Assembly: GCA_963693085.1 (NCBI GenBank) | Contig: OY856409.1 | Coordinates: 506,715,803 to 506,779,802, forward strand | Direction: 5' to 3' | Source: Alisma plantago-aquatica | Lineage: Eukaryota > Streptophyta > Magnoliopsida > Alismatales > Alismataceae | Length of the DNA stretch: 64,000 nucleotides | Shown: piece by piece, positions 11,337 to 23,000 of the stretch | How the letters are laid out: each line of letters starts with the position of its first letter | How positions within the stretch are numbered: the first letter of the stretch is position 1 | Program-made: the position numbers and the translations under genes | The notes under the pieces: generated by a model | The model's input: the letters and a program-made list of their open reading frames with translations, nothing else | What the model was told of the DNA's origin: nothing | Databases searched by the model: none

Positions 11337-12895
11337 TAAACGGTCTCAAAAGTTTGCTCTCTCGGTCTCAAGACCGCGAGGTGAGCCAATGGTCTCGAGA
11401 CCGCGACAGGGAAAACGGTCTTCAAGACCGTTTGGTCCCGTTGACCGAGCGTGAACCGTATAAGAAATCTGTTCCTAATTATATAGGCTAATTACCCTCA
11501 AAATATGGGAGGCTAACTCCAAGGGAATCGGGAGATATGACCTTTGTAAGTAACAACTTTATTTGAATTTATTCCCGATTTTCAAACGGTCTGAAATTGC
11601 CTTTTTGGGCAAACGGTCTCAAGACCATGTAAGGTCGTTGACCAGGCGTTGACCGTATGAGATTACTGTTCAAAATTATGTTAATTAACAACTCACCAAG
11701 TTTGATGGTCTAATTCCAAACGGGCTAAGAGTTGAAGGGTGAATACTAGGGCTAACCCTAGGTGAAATCAGTACTGAAATTATGGTGACCTAATTAGGGT
11801 TTTTAGGGTTGATTGACCTAAACGGTCTTAAGACCGTTTGGGGGACATCCAAACGGTCTCAAGACCACGAGGGCAATCAACCGTGACCGTTTGGAGGTCT
11901 GGGGTCAAGATTAGTTGACCAATTTAAGGTACAATTACATCAAATTACATTGCAATTAAAGTATTGATATAACCATCAACTCAATTCACCCAACCTAGAT
12001 GAATTTGCACTAGAATCTAAAATTGGATGGGAAAACGGTCTCAAGACCGTTTGGAACTCATCCAAACGGTCTCAAGACTGAGAGGACAATCACCCAAGAC
12101 CGTTTGAAGGTCTAGGATTAAGTAAATTGACCAATTGAGGACCTATTTGCAAATAAGTTATCAATTTAATCAAAATGCTGTTTTGTGGATCAATCATGGT
12201 TCAACCCCTATCAAATCACCTTGGAATTTGATGAAATCTTGGGGAAATGGTCTCAAGGCCATGTGGGTTCCACCCACATTATCTCAAGACCGTTTGGGCC
12301 CATTTGGAGCTCAAATGAAGGGTTCAACCTTGTGTTGGGTCACATTGTTGAGTGTTGATGGGTGAACATTGATAGACCCTAATTGAATCGACTTCAACCC
12401 TAAGTGGTCAACCCTTGAGGGTCAATTGAATGACCAAGTGGTCAAGAATAATCTTAATTGACCCAATTCATAAGTGGTCATCATAGTTTTGACCTTTTGA
12501 GGGCTTCAACATGAGTTGACATTATCGGGTGTATCATTGAATCTTGTTGATGGACCAAGTGGTTGAGACCATGTGAGCTCGCAGTCTCAAGGTCGAGAGG
12601 AGGCTCGCGGTCTCAAGGTCGAGAGGAGGCTCGCGGTCTCAAGGTCATGAGGAGGCTCGTGGTCTCAAGGTCGTGATAGGGCTCACGGTCTCAAGACCGC
12701 GAGGGGCCTCACGGTCTTGGGGTCAAAGAAGGGCAAACGGTCTTCATGGTCTTCGCGGTCTTAACCTCATTTGGAGTCCTCGCGGTCTTGAATCAATGGA
12801 GGGCTCGCGGTCTTGGAGGAGGAAGAGGCCTCGCGGTCCTGAGGTCAAAAGTGACCAAACGGTCTACACATCCTCGCGGTCCTAATGTCAATTGG
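11337..12895. repeat. Array of GGTCTCAAGACC-type palindromes in the 5' LTR
   Basis: About two dozen half-sites of the form CGGTCT or AGACCG lie here. Several form long inverted repeats: AAACGGTCTTAAGACCGTTT at 11820-11839 is a perfect palindrome, and 12033-12052 has 9-bp arms around a CA loop. From about 12575 the motif becomes a 26-bp tandem repeat (GCTCGCGGTCTCAAGGTCGA plus GAGGAG) of roughly four units, then continues as GCGGTCTT variants. The 3' LTR holds the same array at about 21300-22870. Confidence 0.8.
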
Positions 12896-13250
12896 TCAAA
12901 AGGTCAACTCAACCAATGGGTCTCAAATCGATTGAGGGTTGATGGTTGAGATCAATCAAGATAATTCAAGGTTGACTTCTTTCAATCGATTGATGATATA
13001 AATGGTTCAATGTTGCCCTAATAAAACCCTAATGATAACCTAGGATATTAAGTGGCTAATTGACTAAGGTTTTGACCATGATGATGATCAATGGGGTGAA
13101 TTACCAAAATACCCCTGAAGGGTAAATTAAGTAATACCTTGATCAAATCAAACCCTAATCACATGATGGTGATGTTTTGGGCTATGTTAGCCTATGATGA
13201 CTTAATCCAACCTGATTTAGAGTGATGTTGATATCACCTAACATTATGAT

Positions 13251-13310
13251 GAGAGAGAAAGTACTTCTAGAGAGAGAAAGTACTTCTAGAGAGAGAAAGT
13301 GCCCTTTTTA
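13251..13310. repeat. 19-bp tandem repeat, three units
   Basis: GAGAGAGAAAGTACTTCTA is repeated, the last unit diverging. The same three units are in the 3' LTR near 23225-23280. Confidence 0.8.
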
Positions 13311-13486
13311 GGTGAAAACTCAATTAAAGCATCTCCAATGCACAGGAAGGAGCATAACTAGGGTATGATCCACCTGTGTGATATCATAGAAAACCTAATT
13401 ATGATAAATGATGAACCTTTAACTAATCTAAGAGCATCAATGAAGATGTTACTCATATATGATGATGTTATGAGTTCAATTCACCT

Positions 13487-13646
13487 TAATGTGAATAGTA
13501 AACCCTAATTCAAGGGTGATGACATGTAATGTGAATAGTAAACCCTAATTCAAGGGTGATGACATGTAATGTGAATAGTAAACCCTAATTCAAGGGTGAT
13601 GACATGTAATGTGAATAGTAAACCCTAATTCAAGGGTAATGGCATG
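13487..13646. repeat. 40-bp tandem repeat, four units
   Basis: Units begin TAATGTGAATAGTAAACCCT at 13487, 13527, 13567 and 13607; the last is slightly changed. The 3' LTR has only three units (23461-23580). Confidence 0.9.
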
Positions 13647-15260
13647 CTTTTGAGTATTAAACTCCATTTGATGTGAATTAGAGATTTGACTCTTATGACA
13701 AGAGTAGGAAGTATATTCCTTATTTCTGTATTACCTTTATCAGCTGTATTAACCATGCAGGTTCTGATATGAAGGTTATCATATCCAGGTATGGATGTTG
13801 ATGTTATATTCATTAAAGGCATGTTGTTAGCCTTATGAATAAGTAAAGTAATTTGATGCCTTGTCAATGGCATCCTATGATGATAATGGGCTGTGAGAGC
13901 CATGAATACCATCAAGGTCATGCCTTAGAGATGACTTGTGATGAGGATAATAAGAAATGATGATTGATATGAGTTAGGCTTGTTACATTTAGTATTCTTC
14001 TTTTATAGCTGCTATGCTACTGTTATTGTTTGGAGAACAATGTATGCTGTTAAAGAATACTGAATGTACCTAACTAATCAAGTATAATGTAGAGCCCTGA
14101 TCATAGATCCATCATTGTCAGAGATTAAGTGATGGTGAAACAGGTTTTCCTCAGGGAACTCCTGGAGCACATACTTTTGAGTATGTGGGTTACATGGATG
14201 TGTAGAACCTTACATCCTAGTGTAGGAAAGTGATGTAGATGTGTAATCCATCCATCCTTCACTATAATTCCATACCGTATCAGTGGTAGGTAAACATGAA
14301 ACCTCCTGATGATGAAGAAAGCACAGATATCTGTATCAGTGGTAGGTAAATATGAAACCTCCTGATGACGAAGAGAGTACAGAATGCCACTGTGACTCTA
14401 GAATAGCGAAGGACCAGTTTACCCTGGTGAGCTATAGTAGTAGAGACACGAGATGTCCTACAAGTGATCCTCTTACTGACTGAGGAAGGTGAAGGTCACG
14501 AGAATCTGGCTCTCTTAATGACCTATGTATGATACTGATGTGACTTCTCAACGATCAGTTGGGGTATGAGTGGTAAGCCTCATCTCCACAGGGCATAATG
14601 TTGTTTGTAAAACATAATCAACCATGTAGTATAACTTGTTAGAGATAACTCCAAGTTAGTTGATTGATGTTACATTGCAATAGTGTTTATATTCTCCATA
14701 TCTCCTAAATGGTAGAGATCTTATTATACCTGCAACTGTTATAGAATACTTTAAAGGCTTTACTGTTTAAGATATTCTTTGATGTTATAATAAAGCTTCT
14801 GGCGAAGAGTTATAACTCTCGTTGGGACAATTATGTATAATTGTCTCACCCCGTAGACTTCAACTTTTTAGGTGGACGTCGGAGACAAAGGAACCAACCT
14901 ACAGGTGATCCGTCTCAGTAGCAGCAGCACCAGGGGCAGCAGTAATCTCAGGTGGAGATTGTCCTGCCATGTGGTGTAGTTAGAGTCAGTCCTATGTGTC
15001 CTCTGTACTCTCAGGTCTTGGAGTCTTATGTTATGTGATCTTGAGATTTTGTATCTTGATGTATATAATTACTCAAGAAGTAATTATTCTGAGATGTAAA
15101 CAGTTTATCTCTCTTTATGAAAGAAGCTTTATGGATCCAAGTTCTTATCTTGAAAAGTTTTAATTTTCCGTGATTTTTTTCTTCCGCTGATTACCGATTT
15201 GCTTCCGCTAAATTTTAATCGTGTTTATGTCATGATTTGGAGATCAGAGCCCACAACTAG

Positions 15261-15272
15261 TGGTATCAGAGC
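15261..15272 (+). other. Primer binding site, initiator Met-tRNA type
   Basis: TGGTATCAGAGC lies five bases after the LTR end. It is complementary to the 3' end of plant initiator Met-tRNA and primes minus-strand synthesis. Confidence 0.88.
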
Positions 15273-15387
15273 TCCAGGTTCAGTTGAGTCTACAGAGGCA
15301 TAGGACTTAGGATGTCGAGTCTACCTTTAGTACTCCTTCCTCATCTAATAGAATCTTCTGCTCCTCAGGAGAAGAAGATACATAAGA

Positions 15388-16263
15388 ATGTCAGAACATC
15401 GTGATGAGCACGTGGTAGAGAGTAGTGCTAGTGCACCTCGAGGCGGTGCAAGAGTTCCAAGAATAGAACAACCTGCACCTGAGTCGCCAAGAGAGCCACC
15501 CCAGTTCGACCCAGCTGACATGAGTAATCCAGCTGTACAGATGATGTTCGGGCAGTTCATGACTGCCATGACACATATAACTAATAGGATGCCCATTCTT
15601 GCACCTAGGGCACCTGTCCAGCCTGAAACACAAGGTATCAGTAAGACATTCGAACGACTTCGTCGTGTCGGAGCTACCGAGTACTTCAGAACTGCTGACC
15701 CTGCAGATGCTGACTTATGGTTGACAGAGTTGGAGAAGGCTTTCAGGATTCTTATGATTCCGGAAGCTGAGAAGGTTAGACATGCTGTCTATCTTCTCAA
15801 AGGCAGTGCTGGTCACTGGTGGAACATGGAAGAGCAGAAGAGACCTGGAGTAGAGTTCTCATGGGAAGAGTTTCGTCGGGAATTTATCAATAGATATTTT
15901 CCAAAGACCTTCCTAGATGAGAAGATCTCTCAGTTTGAGAAACTAAGGCAGGGTATGATGAACATTAGTGAGTATGAAGCTAAGTTCATGGAGTTGCTGT
16001 GGTTCTGTCCGCACATGGCTGCTACGGATGAGGAAAGAATCAGAAGATTCGAAAAGGGTTTGAATTCTGATATGTCAACCCCTGTGTCTGCCTTAGAGAA
16101 CCGAGAGATATTCTCTACCTTCGTTGAGTCAGTCCGAAGGATAGAGAGATCTGTGGTTGAGAAGAGACAAACCCATAAAAGATATCCACAGTTCCAGGGT
16201 TCTTCATCTAGGGATTACAAGAAACCTAGATTCTCTGCACCTAACCCTCCACCACCAGATTGA
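15388..16263 (+). pseudogene. gag: gag of the Tekay-type element (capsid part)
   Basis: An ORF of 291 codons starts at ATG 15388, about 115 bases after the PBS. Codons ~95-250 are a retrotransposon gag/capsid domain with ADLWLTELEKAF, GHWWNMEE, FRREFINRYFP and KFMELLWFCPH blocks. It ends in a proline-rich tail and TGA at 16261-16263. The nucleocapsid zinc knuckle that should follow in the same protein lies in the next ORF in another frame. Tekay elements normally make one gag-pol polyprotein, so I read this as a single-base indel near 16250-16262, not a programmed shift. The product would be a virus-like-particle shell without its RNA-binding finger. Confidence 0.85.
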
Positions 16264-18182
16264 GTTTTCAAACTCAATGGACACCAAGCAGAGGTAGAGG
16301 ACGGAGTCAACCGCTTCAAGGGACGCACAGTTCTACATCAGTGTCAGTTACTGGACCACCCAGACCACAACAACAGGAGAAGAGTTGCTACAACTGTGGT
16401 AAGATGGGACACTTGATGAAGGATTTCCGTTCTAGGCCTGTCGGTGTGACACAACAACCCCCGAGACAGAATCAACAGGGATCTCAGAATAGACAACGTC
16501 AAGGAGCAGCTCGAGGACGTGGACAAGCGTCTCAAGCTGGATCATTAGCACCACCTCAACACCAGGCGACTGCGAGGTTCTATGCTATGAACCCACCTGA
16601 GGCAGTGGTCAATCCACGGGTAGTGGCAGGTCAGATGAAACTTTTATATTTTGATATGTCTACATCTTGTGTTGTATCCGTTCTGATTGATCCGGGTGCT
16701 ACGCACTCTTTCATCACTCGTGAAGTGATTCGTAATTGCAATATGACTGTTAGTCATAGGACAGATAGTTTGTTGTTAGAGACTCTGTTGAGTGGGTCTA
16801 CCATTTTGCAGGAGGTATGTTCTCCCTGCATCCTCTTCTTTTCTGACCATCGCATTCAAGTGGATCTTATACCACTTGATATGCAGGGATTTGATATAAT
16901 CCTCGGGATGGATACCTTAGAAAGGTATAGAGTTGTCTTGGATTGTGAGTCCAAGTTGGCTGTGTTTGCTGATGAAAGCAACACATGGATCTTTCAAGGA
17001 GAAAGAAAGATTCTGCCCACCTGTCTTGTATCAGCTATGGTTGCTGATAAGCTGTTGAGGCAAGGATGTTATGCATTCTTATCCCATGTGGTAGATGTTA
17101 CCAAGGAAAGTTTCAATCCTACTGAAGTTCATGTAGTCAGGGAATTCGAAGATGTATTTCCTGAAGAACTTCCTGGTATACCACCACCTCGGGAGATTGA
17201 TTTTGAAATCAATCTGATCCCAGATACGAAACCCATAGCTCAGACTCCATATAGAATGGCGCCTGTCGAGATGGCAGAACTCAAGAAACAGCTTCAAGAG
17301 TTACTTGAGAGAGGTTTTATCCGACCGAGTACTTCACCTTGGGGTGCTCCGGTCTTGTTTGTTAAAAAGAAAGATGGGTCAATGCGGTTGTGCATTGACT
17401 ACAGACAACTCAATAAAGTAACAATAAAGAATAAGTACCCTCTGCCGAGGATTGATGATCTCTTTGACCAGTTGCGTGGTGCAACCGTCTTTTCAAAAAT
17501 AGACTTGAGGTCTGGATATCATCAACTCCGTATTAAGGATAGTGACATATCCAAGTCCGCCTTCAGGACAAGATATGGTCACTATGAGTTCACGGTTATG
17601 TCGTTTGGACTAACCAATGCACCAGCTGCATTCATGGAACTCATGAATAGAGTTTTTCGACCTTTCCTTGATCAGTGTGTTGTCGTCTTCATAGATGACA
17701 TACTGATTTATAGTAAGGATGCTCAGCAGCATGAGCAACATCTTCGCCAAGCTTTGACCTTGCTAAGAGAACATAAGCTGTACGCTAAGTTTAGCAAGTG
17801 TGAGTTCTGGCTGCCGGAGGTATCTTTTCTTGGACATGTGATATCCGCCTCGGGAATTCGTGTTGACCCTACAAAGGTAGAATCTGTTCTACAATGGGAA
17901 CAACCGAAGACACCGACAGAGATTCGAAGTTTCTTGGGGTTAGCTGGCTATTATCGAAGGTTCATTAAGAACTTTAGTTCTATAGCTTTACCTTTGACCA
18001 AGTTAACCCGGAAAGATGTTCCTTTTTCTTGGAGTGATAAGTGTCAACAATCTTTCCAGTTGCTGAAGGAGAGGTTGACAAGTGCACCTGTGCTAGTGCT
18101 ACCTGAACAAGGAAAAGGGTATATAGTTTTCTGCGATGCTTCCAAAAATGGACTAGGATGTGTGTTGATGCATGATAAATAA
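16260..18182 (+). pseudogene. pol: pol first part: nucleocapsid, protease, reverse transcriptase, start of RNase H
   Basis: This 640-codon open frame has no true ATG at its start and continues gag after a frame change. A zinc knuckle at codons 43-56 reads C-x2-C-x4-H-x4-F, so the last zinc ligand is Phe instead of Cys. The aspartic protease motif is at codons 143-150 (IDPGATHS; catalytic Asp kept, the usual Ser/Thr after it replaced by Pro). Reverse transcriptase spans about 360-525 with the [10 protein letters not shown] block and the catalytic FIDD at 477-480. RNase H begins at ~624 with VFCDAS and is cut by TAA at 18180-18182. The frame simply resumes after that stop, so it is one nonsense mutation. 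Confidence 0.88.
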
Positions 18183-18990
18183 GTGATTTCCTTTGCTTCT
18201 CGACAGCTTAAGAAACACGAGGAGAATTATCCAACACACGATCTAGAGTTAGCTGCTGTGGTTCATGCTTTGAAGATCTGGAGGCATTATCTCTACAGAG
18301 AGACATTCCAGATTTTCACAGACCACAAGAACCTTAAGTATATCTTCTCTCAGCATGAGCTCAACATGAGGCAACGTTGCTGGATGGAGTTAATCAAGGA
18401 CTATGACTGTACAATTGATTACCATCCAGGCAAGGCCAATATTGTTGCAGATGCCTTGAGTAGGAAATCAGCAACATCAACCATGAATAGAGCACAACTA
18501 AACTCTTTAGTATGCTCTAGGAGAGATATGCTTATCTCTTTAAGGCAAGACAATGTACAGTTGAAGGTGTCATTGTTAGCCGGTTTGTTAGCTGAGATGC
18601 ATATTAAACCTACCCTAAGGGAGCAGATTAAAGAGGCACAGCTAGGTGATGCTGCAGTTCAACATATAAGATCTGAGTATGGAAATGAGAAGCAAGATGG
18701 TTTTCATGACTCAGAAGATCAAGTAGCTTGTTATAATGGAAGGATGATAGTGCCAGATGTGGACAACTTGAGAAAGTTAGTCCTGGAAGAAGCCCATTCT
18801 TCCATGTATGCTATGCATCCAGGGGGCACCAAGATGTATCGGAATTTGAAAGATCTGTATTGGTGGCCTGGGATGAAAAAGGACGTTGCAGAGTTTGTTC
18901 TGAGGTGTCCTGTGTGTCAGCAAGTTAAAGCTGAACACCAGAAGCCTGCAGGGACAATAGCAACCTTTACCCATACCACAGTGGAAGTGG
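18183..18990 (+). pseudogene. pol: pol middle part: rest of RNase H and integrase zinc domain
   Basis: In the same frame as the previous part, this reads [30 protein letters not shown] and [17 protein letters not shown], the conserved RNase H core and end. It then continues to the integrase amino-terminal zinc domain: His at [10 protein letters not shown] and the two cysteines in [15 protein letters not shown]. Just after this the frame is lost: near 18950-18965 one extra base relative to the usual family spacing moves the reading frame. The frame nominally stays open to 19046, but its last ~25 codons are out of register and meaningless. Confidence 0.85.
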
Positions 18991-20043
18991 GACCATGTGA
19001 CCATGGACTTTGTTGTTGGCCTACCCAGGACAAGCAAAGGACATGATTCCATTTGGGTAATTGTTGATAGGTTGACTAAGACAACACATTTCTTACCTGT
19101 CAAAACAACCTATTCTGCTGAAAGATTATCAGAGTTGTATGTTAAAGAGATAGTGCATTTGCACGGAGTTCCTGTCATAATAGTTTCTGACAGAGGTCCT
19201 CCGTTTACAAGTTGTTTTTGGGAACAATTACACCAAGCCTTAGGCACCAAGCTAAGGTTTAGTACGGCCTTTCATCCACAGACTGATGGACAGTCGGAAA
19301 GGACCATACAAACCTTAGAAGACCTATTGAGAGCATGTGTTCTCCAGTTCACCGGAAGTTGGGATCTACACATGAGCTTGATAGAGTTTGCCTATAACAA
19401 TAGCTATCAGCATAGTATTGATATGGCACCTTATGAAGCCTTGTATGGTAGACGTTGTAGGTCACCCTTGTGTTGGTTTGAGACTGGTGAGCACCAGTTG
19501 TTAGGTCCTGACCTGGTGCAGCAAACCACAGAAAAGATTAAAGTAATACAACATAAGATTAAGACTGCTCAGGATAGGCAGAAATCTTATGCTGACAAAT
19601 GTCGTAGACCTTTAGAGTTCCAGGTTGGAGACAGAGTGTATCTCAAGGTCTCACCTTGGAAAGGGGTCCTTCGTTTTGGAAGGAAAGGGAAGTTAGCTCC
19701 TAGATATATGGGGCCTTATCCAATCATCGAACGGATTGGAAAGGTAGCATATAGACTAGAGATACCACCTGAGTTACAACGGTTACATCCTGTGTTTCAC
19801 ATTTCTATGTTGAAGAAATGTCACCCCGACACCGAGACAGTTCTACAACCTATGGAGGTAGAATTGAATGATGACATATCCTATGAGGAGGGACCAGTGT
19901 CAATCCTAGATAAACGAATTAAAAAGTTAAAGAAGAAAGATATAAGTCTTGTGAAAGTCCTCTGGAACCATCGTGGTGTTGAAGAAGCCACTTGGGAGTT
20001 AGAGGATGAGATGAGAAGGAAGTATCCTGCCCTTTTCTCTTAG
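18970..20043 (+). pseudogene. pol: pol last part: integrase catalytic core and chromodomain
   Basis: The frame is readable from about [10 protein letters not shown]; the first ATG in it is 18997. The DDE core is present: Asp in TMDFVVGLP, Asp in VSDRGPPFTS and Glu in DGQSERTIQ. A GPY-like region (MGPYPIIERIGKVAYRLEIP) and HPVFHISMLKK follow. The carboxy end is a chromodomain: PVSILDKRIKKL, then LVKVLWNHRGVEEATWELED with its aromatic residues, ending at TAG 20041-20043. Chromodomains guide integration to histone-marked chromatin. Both catalytic triad and chromodomain look intact; the defects lie upstream. Confidence 0.88.
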
Positions 20044-20092
20044 TATGTTTTATCGATTTCGGGGACGAAATCCTGGTAAGGGGTGGATAATT
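20044..20092 (+). other. PPT region before the 3' LTR
   Basis: TTTCGGGGACGAAATCC is followed by GGTAAGGGGTGG (20075-20086) and six bases before the LTR. This is the standard plus-strand primer site of the group. Confidence 0.8.
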
Positions 20093-23000
20093 TGTAACAT
20101 CCCTGACCTGGGTTATGAGTTAACCCTAGGTGTTTTGCCTAAATATGTAATTAAATCTTGGTGATTAACTCTGAGCATGTAATTAAGTTTTTCAAAAACA
20201 TATATTTCAATATTTGCTCCTTTTTATTTAAAGTTGTAGCATTGTTTTGATTTACAGGGACCTATGTGCAATTTACCCAGTTAAAAGGGTTAGCTTGCAA
20301 ATTGCACATGTTGAGATGTTCCTCTGATGTTGAGACATCATGAGAATCTTTTTGGCAAAGTATGAGGGATTTCCCAAGCTTGGGCACCAAGGTGCAGCTG
20401 TGGAAGCAATCCCGGTGCTTGAAACCCTAATTTGGGGTAAAATGCAATTTACCCAAATTAAGGGATTCAATTTGTAAAATATATCATATAATGTATCTTT
20501 TTAGACTCTTGCCATCATTAAGAGAAGAAATGATGAGGAAGTCACCTCAATTGAGTTATCAAGTTATGAAATATACCTTGTGATTGAATAATCAGGGTAT
20601 AGGTGCAATATCTCTTTATGTATGTACCTTATTATTAGATTGTTCTTCTTTGCCTTCTTTTTCTAGACCTTAAGATAAGGTTTGTCCTTATAATAAAGAG
20701 GAAGGGACGAGCAAGTAATGAAGAAAGGACTTAGTTGGAATTATGGACAACTTATGAACTAATGTTGAAAATCCTACCCCTAGTATATATACCCTCAACT
20801 TCTCTAAACAAGGGAACTTGCCCTTCGTTCCCTTCACTGTTCCATTTCACCAAAGACGACCAAAGACTGCCTTGGAGCTAAGGAGGACGACCAAGGGAAA
20901 CAAGGTAGGTTTGGGACCCTTCTTCTTGCCTAATTCTATGGTTAGAACTCAAATTCAAGGTCAATTTGGTGGTTAACTCTTGAAACCCTACCTTTTTAGC
21001 CATCTATTTTCGTTCTTGCTTGGAGTTTTCACCTTGGCCAACCTGTGGGAACTCAAGGACGCCATTAGAGCTTGGATCTTGAAAGCTTGGAGCTCAAGGA
21101 GCAAGCTTTAGGCGGGTTTTATAACTCTAAACCCATGCTTTACTATGTACATCTCTTATATGCGGTTAGATGATAGCTCTTTGTGTTTCCCTACTTTTCC
21201 CTGCTATTTTGCAAGCAAATCCATGGGATATTCGTACTTTTCTTGAGCTAGGAGATGAAGGCGTGATTTCCAAGAAAAACCCACCGCTTTTCACTTCCTT
21301 AAACGGTCTCAAAAGTTTTCTCTCTCGGTCTCAAGACCGCGAGGTGAGCAAACGGTCTCGAGACCGCGACAGGGAAAACGGTCTTCAAGACCATTTGGTC
21401 CCGTTGACCGAGCGTGAAACGTATAATAAATCTGTTTCTAATTTTATAGGCTAATTACTCTCAAAATTTGGGAGGCTAACTCCAAGGGAATCAGGAGATA
21501 TGACCTTTTTAAGTAACAACTTTATTTGAATTTATTCCCGATTTTCAAACGGTCTGAAATTGCCTTTTTGGGCAAACGGTCTCAAGACCGTGTAAGGTCG
21601 TTGACCAGGCGTTGACCGTATGAGATTACTGTTCAAAATTATGTTAATTAACAACTCACCAAGTTGGATGGTCTAATTCCAAACGGGCTAAGAGTTGAAG
21701 GGTGAATACTAGGGCTAACCCTAGGTGAAATCAGTACTGAAATTATGGTGACCTAATTAGGGTTTTTAGGGTTGATTGACCTAAGCGGTCTTAAGACCGT
21801 TTGGGGGACATCCAAACGGTCTCAAGATTGCGAGGGCAATCAACCATGACCGTTTGGATGTCTGGGGTCAAGATTAGTTGACCAATTTAAGGTACAATTA
21901 CATCAAATTACATTGCAATTAAAGTATTGATATAACCATCAACTCAATTCACCCAACCTAGATGAATTTGCACTAGAATCCAAAATTGGATGGGCAAACG
22001 GTCTCAAGACCGTTTGGAACTCATCCAAACGGTCTCAAGACCGAGAGGACAATCACCCAAGACCGTTGGAAGGTCTAGGATTAAGTAAATTGACCAATTG
22101 AGGACCTATTTGCAAATAAGTTATCAATTTAATCAAAATGCTGTTTTGTGGATCAATCATGGTTCAACCCCTATCAAATCACCTTGGACTTTGATGAAAT
22201 CTTAGGCAAATGGTCTCAAGGCCATGTGGGGTCCACCCACATGATCTCATGACCGTTTGGGCCAAGTTTGGGCCCATTTGGAGCTCAAATGAAGGGTTCA
22301 ACCTTGTGTTGGGTCACATTGTTGAGTGTTGATGGGTGAACATTGATAGACCCTAATTGAATCGACTTCAACCCTAAGTGGTCAACCCTTGAGGGTCAAT
22401 TGAATGACCAAGTGGTCAAGCATAATCTTAATTGACCCAATTCATAAGTGGTCATCATAGTTTTGACCTTTTGAGGGCTTCAACATGAGTTGACATTATC
22501 GGGTGTATCATTGAATCTTGTTGATGGACCAAGTGGTTGAGACCATGTGAGCTCGCAGTCTCAAGGTCGAGAGGAGGCTCGCGGTCTCAAGGTCGAGAGG
22601 AGGCTCGTGGTCTCAAGGTCGTGAGGAGGCTCGCGGTCTCAAGGTCGTGAGAGGGATCGCGGGGTCAAGACCGCGAGGGGCCTCGCGGTCTTGGGATCAA
22701 AGAAGGGCAAACGGTCTTCATGGTCTTCGCGGTCTTAACCTCATTTGGAGTCCTCGCGGTCTTGAATCAATGGAGGGCTCGCGGTCTTGGAGGAGGAAGA
22801 GGCCTCGCGGTCCCGAGGTCAAAAGTGACCAAATGGTATACACATCCTCGCAGTCCTAATGTCAATTGGTCAAAAGGTCAACTCAACCAATGGGTCTCAA
22901 ATCGATTGAGGGTTGATGGTTGAGATCAATCAAGATAATTCAAGGTTGACTTCTTTCAATCGATTGATGATATAAATGGTTCAATGTTGCCCTAATCAAA

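Larger units (their letters stand above)
10146..15255 (+). repeat. 5' LTR of the Tekay-type element (5110 bp)
   Basis: It starts TGTAACATCCCTGACC and ends GAGCCCACA, five bases before the PBS. The parts are: U3 to about 10836 with a TATATATA box, a middle block (11337-12895) full of GGTCT/AGACC palindromes, a 19-bp tandem repeat (13251-13310), a 40-bp tandem repeat (13487-13646), and a U5-like end. ORFs inside it recur at the same places in the 3' LTR and are not genes. Confidence 0.92.

Noticed and set aside
12575..12690. Regularly spaced 26-bp repeats resembling a CRISPR array
   Set aside because: The units are contiguous without unique spacers, and the setting is a plant LTR retrotransposon.
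12673..12949. Arg/Gly/Ser-rich ORFs repeated at 22647-22923
   Set aside because: They are translations of the GCGGTCT tandem array.
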